Assembly: GCA_028565635.1 (NCBI GenBank)
Contig: JAOXYB010047391.1
Span: 1-26,875 of the forward strand
Reading direction: 5' to 3'
Length of the DNA stretch: 26,875 nucleotides
Source of the DNA: Phoronis ovalis
Taxonomy: Eukaryota; Phoronida; Phoronidae
The translations under genes and the position numbers were made by a program. Each line of letters starts with the position of its first letter. Position 1 is the stretch's first letter. A model generated the notes under the pieces. It searched no databases, was not told where the DNA came from, and was given only the letters and a program-made list of their open reading frames with translations. Of the stretch, positions 23,179-26,875 are shown in pieces.

Positions 23179-23402
23179 TTACCAGTGATTTAAGCAAATA
23201 TTTTTGCAAATAAACATATTATTTCCATCACTATGTAAGCATCTATTAATGCAGTGTTGCAGTGTTCTGGATCTTTTAGAATATTGATGAATATTTCTAT
23301 GTCTATTTGACGATGAGACATGTATTTGACCATTATCTGATGTGATGCTGTCTAAAATTCGTTGTAAAAGCGCCTGTTGATTTCGGAACTGTGGTGTCCT
23401 AT
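23179..23402 (-). CDS. Secreted peptide gene, exon 2 (propeptide, KR site, cysteine peptide)
   Basis: On the minus strand the acceptor is acctgctctgtttgcag|AT. Only the phase set by exon 1 is open; the other two frames stop within about 17 codons. It encodes the propeptide, HQYSKR, and the cysteine-bearing end (CINRC and later CKNIC), stopping after CLNHW. The TAA stop (23181-23179) overlaps a consensus donor, ACTG|GTAAGT, so some transcripts could splice on at 23183 with two bases of a codon carried over. Confidence 0.7.
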
Positions 23403-25701
23403 CTGCAAACAGAGCAGGTATTTTAAATATGACATTTTTATTAGGTTAGTATGAACAAAATACTACAAAAATAAAACAAATTCAGAGGCAGCACGCTTGT
23501 ACATTTTCTGAATAGCACCTATTAGAGCATTCCGAATTATTGGCATAGTAACACCACGCAGATAAGAATCTAGTCAACACGTTTTAAAAACATTGCATAC
23601 CTTTAATTTCCGTAAGGTGTTTTTGCAACATTCGACATGAATTAATATAATAACAGAAATATGTATTAATTCCAGGATATCATGGTGTTAACATTTAATT
23701 TAAAACCGGTTTAACGCCAATCTCTAAAAACATGATTCTTTTATAATTTAATTTAATAGTGCCCAAAATGTATAGCAGTCAGTATGTTGTTGCTTTCCGC
23801 ATCTGGTAAGATACTACCGGGTACAAACCTGTTGGAGATAACAGGATGTAAAGTTTGTACTTTGGAACACACGAATAGCCACTTAATCAGAATTTTTTGC
23901 TTGATGCTAACAGAATATGTTGAGCGATTTCAAGCAACTTAGCGTAAATTGTAGAACATATTGTAAGTGATTATCAAAAAATCTTAATTGTTTAAATCAA
24001 ATAAGGCTGTGTGTATGTTTACAACCGGAAAATGTGAGTATGGATCATGTAGCGATTGGGTCATGGACCGAATGGTAAATAATTAAAATGAACTATAAAT
24101 AAAGTATTAAATTAGGTGGCATTTAAAGAATTTCGATACAAATTCATTTACAATAATCATTTATTTGCACTCTATAACCAGGTGTTTATGAACTGTCGAT
24201 TTTTCATTGGACTCGCAATATATTTTAAGAATAGAAGATAAGGAACAATGTATGCTATTTTTGGTAAATGAAAAAAAAATCCTCAATTTTTCTGTTGAGT
24301 ACTACAGATTTATTAATATTTCTAAATATTTCATGAGTATGGGTGAGCTCAAACAAAACAAACAAAACAAAAAAGGAAATTCTAACGTTCCAAGAGCGCG
24401 ACAAAAAAGATAGCTATGCACTGGTCTGTGTGGTGTTTCTTTAAGCAAAAGGGGACTATTCAGGTGTGTGTCCCGGGGATATGAATATTGCATCGTACCA
24501 ATGATCTTGTATTGTATTACGTAAGGAATGTGTGGGCAGTATTCCCCCAGTATTCAATCCCTACATTAGACTTCTTTCTGTCGTCATCAACGGAATTAAA
24601 TGTTCAAAATTTACATGATCATTTTATGCTGTTGTTTAACATCAATACATTATTGCACATGATTATGTCTTCAATAAGCTATATTACGGCTACTTGGAAA
24701 ACAATTAAAATAGAGAGCATCAAACAATGCTTCAACACAGGAAAATAATTTTAAATGTAGCCTTTAGCGAAAATGTCAATTTCAGAACAAGCATATTATC
24801 ACACGTAGGAATTGCGAATCATTCATAGGTATGATGTCTACTATCGCCGCGAAGTAGTTAATGGATGTACTTCAAACTGTTTAGTAGTCTTGGAAAATGT
24901 ATGAGTTACGACTGATCAAAGAACTCGTCATTGGAAGTGAGCACAAATTCAATTTTCTTAGTCAGTCGGGATCCAAAGCATGGCATCATGATTCAACACA
25001 GTTTTAATTAATGACAAAGGATGCGGGGATTGAAAAAGTGAATGAAAATAACCTGTTTTGACGCTAATGACGATTAAAAGTAATACCCAACTATTAAATA
25101 TAAATATCAAGATAGGTTAATGGATTTTGTAAATTGAGCGATGATGGAAATAAACAATGCTACGGTAGTCTATTTACCGAGCTAAACAATAGCTAATTTT
25201 TCTAACAAGTTTAAAAACCAAATTATGCATATTTTTGAAATAATGCCATAACAAGTTACCGCAACATGCTTTTGTATGTTCAGTAAACACTTGTACCATG
25301 CATGTACTACGTTTTAAAATTATATACGGATTTTTTACAGGAACTGGATGTAATTTATTGTCATGTCACGACTATTGCAATCAGTTTCTATGGCTTGTTA
25401 TAATTGTGTTGTAATTACATTTAATCTCACGTGTTAGTGTGTATAAAAAATCGAACAAAGGCAAAATGAAATAGTCATGCTCAGATAAAAAAACCTTGTT
25501 TAGTTAAAACACAGCTAATGATCCAAAACTTAAGGTAGCTAACTCATTAAAAAGATAGCATGTAATACGCGCGGAAGTAACTAGAGCATATAATAAGAAT
25601 TGAAATCATATCTTAAAAAACTCACCTGTGTTAAATGCAAAACTTGTGTGAAGTAATGATAACGTAAACACCGGAACCACAATCAAATTTATCCACTTCA
25701 T
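23179..25701 (-). CDS. Secreted four-cysteine peptide precursor, family not recognised (two exons)
   Basis: The predicted product is 99 residues from exons 25701-25626 and 23402-23179. Residues 1-22 are a signal peptide: a lysine, a hydrophobic core, and a likely cut after SFA. Residues 23-67 form a polar propeptide with a probable amphipathic helix (QALLQRILDSI). A dibasic KR at 68-69 precedes a 30-residue C-terminal peptide with cysteines at 76, 80, 91 and 95 (C-X3-C-X10-C-X3-C). Two CX3C pairs are known to staple helical hairpins in several unrelated peptide families. This layout suits a neuropeptide or hormone, but an antimicrobial or toxin-like peptide is equally possible. Support comes from a near-consensus donor and acceptor, the single open phase, and AATAAA on the same strand about 117 bases past the stop. 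The intron is about 2.2 kb. The gene is convergent with the PLD-like gene. Function is unknown. Confidence 0.7.
23403..25625 (-). other. Intron of the peptide gene
   Basis: About 2.2 kb between the strong donor after 25626 and the strong acceptor before 23402. No further exon with compatible phase was noticed on the minus strand, though a short one could be missed. The plus-strand open frames at 24207-24748 show no recognisable content. Confidence 0.5.
24350..24375 (+). repeat. A-rich simple repeat (ACAAA units)
   Basis: Irregular repeats of ACAAA/ACAAAA. The open frames on both strands over it (24207-24493) are low-complexity artefacts. Confidence 0.6.
25626..25701 (-). CDS. Secreted peptide gene, exon 1 (signal peptide)
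   Basis: The minus-strand ATG at 25701-25699 sits in AAAATGA. The 25 codons encode MKWINLIVVPVFTLSLLHTS and a further FAFNT, a textbook signal peptide with a small-residue cleavage site after SFA. The exon ends ACACAG|GTGAGT in phase 1, an almost perfect donor. A signal peptide ending at an ideal splice site is unlikely by chance, and this is the strongest evidence for the gene. Confidence 0.75.
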
Positions 25702-26875
25702 TTTAAGAAATCTTTGATTTTACGCAGTAAAATTCTTGTTTGCGCGAAAAAACAATAATTTACTTTTATTTATCTTCAGTATTTCTACTGTTACATAAAC
25801 ATCTAAATATTCTCTCCCTAAACTTATTCTTAAATGAACAGACTATTTTTCTTCTACTCGCAGATAAATCCAAGCATGAAAATAAATAAATAATCGGCTT
25901 AATAATATCCTCTTATATTATTCAAATGTCCTTTTCGAAGTTGACTGGCCTGCAACTCAATGATGTATAAATATTATCCTAACAACAAGTTGCAATTTAT
26001 ACTGTTTCAACGGCTGATTAGATGACTAACTCGCTGCTTGAAATGATTAGAATCGATTTGTAGACGGTGCGCTTCAATTAAAGGCGTTTTGCCTTTTCCT
26101 TTCTATTACGGTGACGTCGCAATACTCTCACAGATTGGGCGTGGAATAATATTATAATTTTATGGACAACAATTTACCTGTCTGAGAGTGAATATTAACA
26201 TAAATTACTGATGAAGCCATGTGAATCGTCGATCGAGAAACATATGTTTGGTCACGTGTTTAGAAAAATGAATTAATCAACAATACGATAAGCTTATCGT
26301 TACAAAATAAGTATATTATCGCAAAAACTTTGGCCTACTGAACGCATTTTTCAGTTATTTTATATATACCTGGGAGATGATAGTATCTAAAATAATATTT
26401 ATTTTGACCATTAACTTAATACTACCTGTTTATATATTAAAGAATTGATGTTATTGAAAGATTACTGAATTCTAATTTAATATTTAATAATTTGCCGATT
26501 TTCGATAAAAGTTAACACCAATCACGGGTGTGAATGTTATTGACTATGAATGAGATTGGCGGACTGCTAGAATAAACTTTCTTTACACACCCTCTACTCA
26601 TGAATAATTAAACACGGGTATTGCAATTAATTGAGTGGAAATAATTATTATACCAATAAGTAAATGAGCGAACTTTTGTGATTAGACATTGTTTACGGTA
26701 TTTGACTCCTTGATATGTAAGCTTTTGTTCGAAGCATCCATGGAGATTTGTTTATTTATTATTTGTTTGATATATCGATAATTATGAGTGCATATTAATT
26801 ATTGTCGGTTTATTAATAGTAAATATTGCGCTAGGGGAAAACTTTCAGTTTCTTGTACTTTTTATTGTCTCTAGG
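25702..26875. other. Upstream region of the peptide gene
   Basis: AT-rich, no coding exon seen. It includes the CRE-like site near 26112 and a minus-strand TATAAAT near 25995, and presumably holds the promoter and any 5' UTR exon. Confidence 0.35.
26112..26118. promoter_or_regulatory. CRE-like site upstream of the peptide gene
   Basis: TGACGTC, seven of eight bases of the cAMP-response element TGACGTCA, lies about 410 bases upstream of the minus-strand ATG in a locally GC-richer patch that also holds GGGCGTGG. CRE sites are frequent in promoters of neuropeptide and hormone genes. A minus-strand TATAAAT lies near 25995. Assignment by position only. Confidence 0.25.

Noticed and set aside
23755-23820. 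Plus-strand ATG followed by 12 codons and TCTG|GTAAGA
   Set aside because: Short, no signal-peptide character, no downstream exon; lies in the intron of the minus-strand gene.

Overview
The window is animal nuclear DNA. It is AT-rich, its genes are split by short GT-AG introns, most of it is non-coding, and miniature transposon-like repeats are scattered through it. Frequent words such as TACATGTA and the character of the proteins would fit an invertebrate, perhaps a lophotrochozoan such as a mollusc, but the sequence alone does not fix the phylum.

Two protein-coding genes can be supported. The first, on the + strand at about 14518-20288, encodes a phospholipase D family protein of the PLD3/PLD4 type (lysosomal 5'-3' exonuclease family). 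Eight exons from 15694 to the stop at 20288 join in frame with good splice sites and carry both HKD catalytic motifs intact. The N-terminal exon at 14518 is less certain: the best donor joins it in phase but leaves out a hydrophobic, transmembrane-like stretch just downstream.

The second gene lies on the - strand, tail to tail with the first. Exon 1 (25701-25626) encodes a signal peptide and ends in a near-perfect donor. Exon 2 (23402-23179) follows a near-perfect acceptor and continues in the only open phase. The predicted 99-residue precursor has a KR processing site and a 30-residue C-terminal peptide with cysteines spaced C-X3-C-X10-C-X3-C. I do not recognise the family. It is the best candidate here for something undescribed: a secreted neuropeptide-, hormone-, antimicrobial- or toxin-like peptide.

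Repeats explain much of the remaining structure. A non-autonomous terminal-inverted-repeat element occurs twice in the same orientation, at 832-1282 and at 20430-20855, the second copy about 140 bases past the PLD stop. The largest PLD intron contains two long foldback elements (18622-18993 and 19203-19445). A diverged segmental duplication (12779-13036 and 13839-14361) sits just upstream of the PLD gene. The first 14 kb holds no gene I can assemble; one cysteine-containing terminal-exon candidate at 8202-8324 is listed at low confidence. No tRNA, rRNA, CRISPR, operon or bacterial feature was seen.
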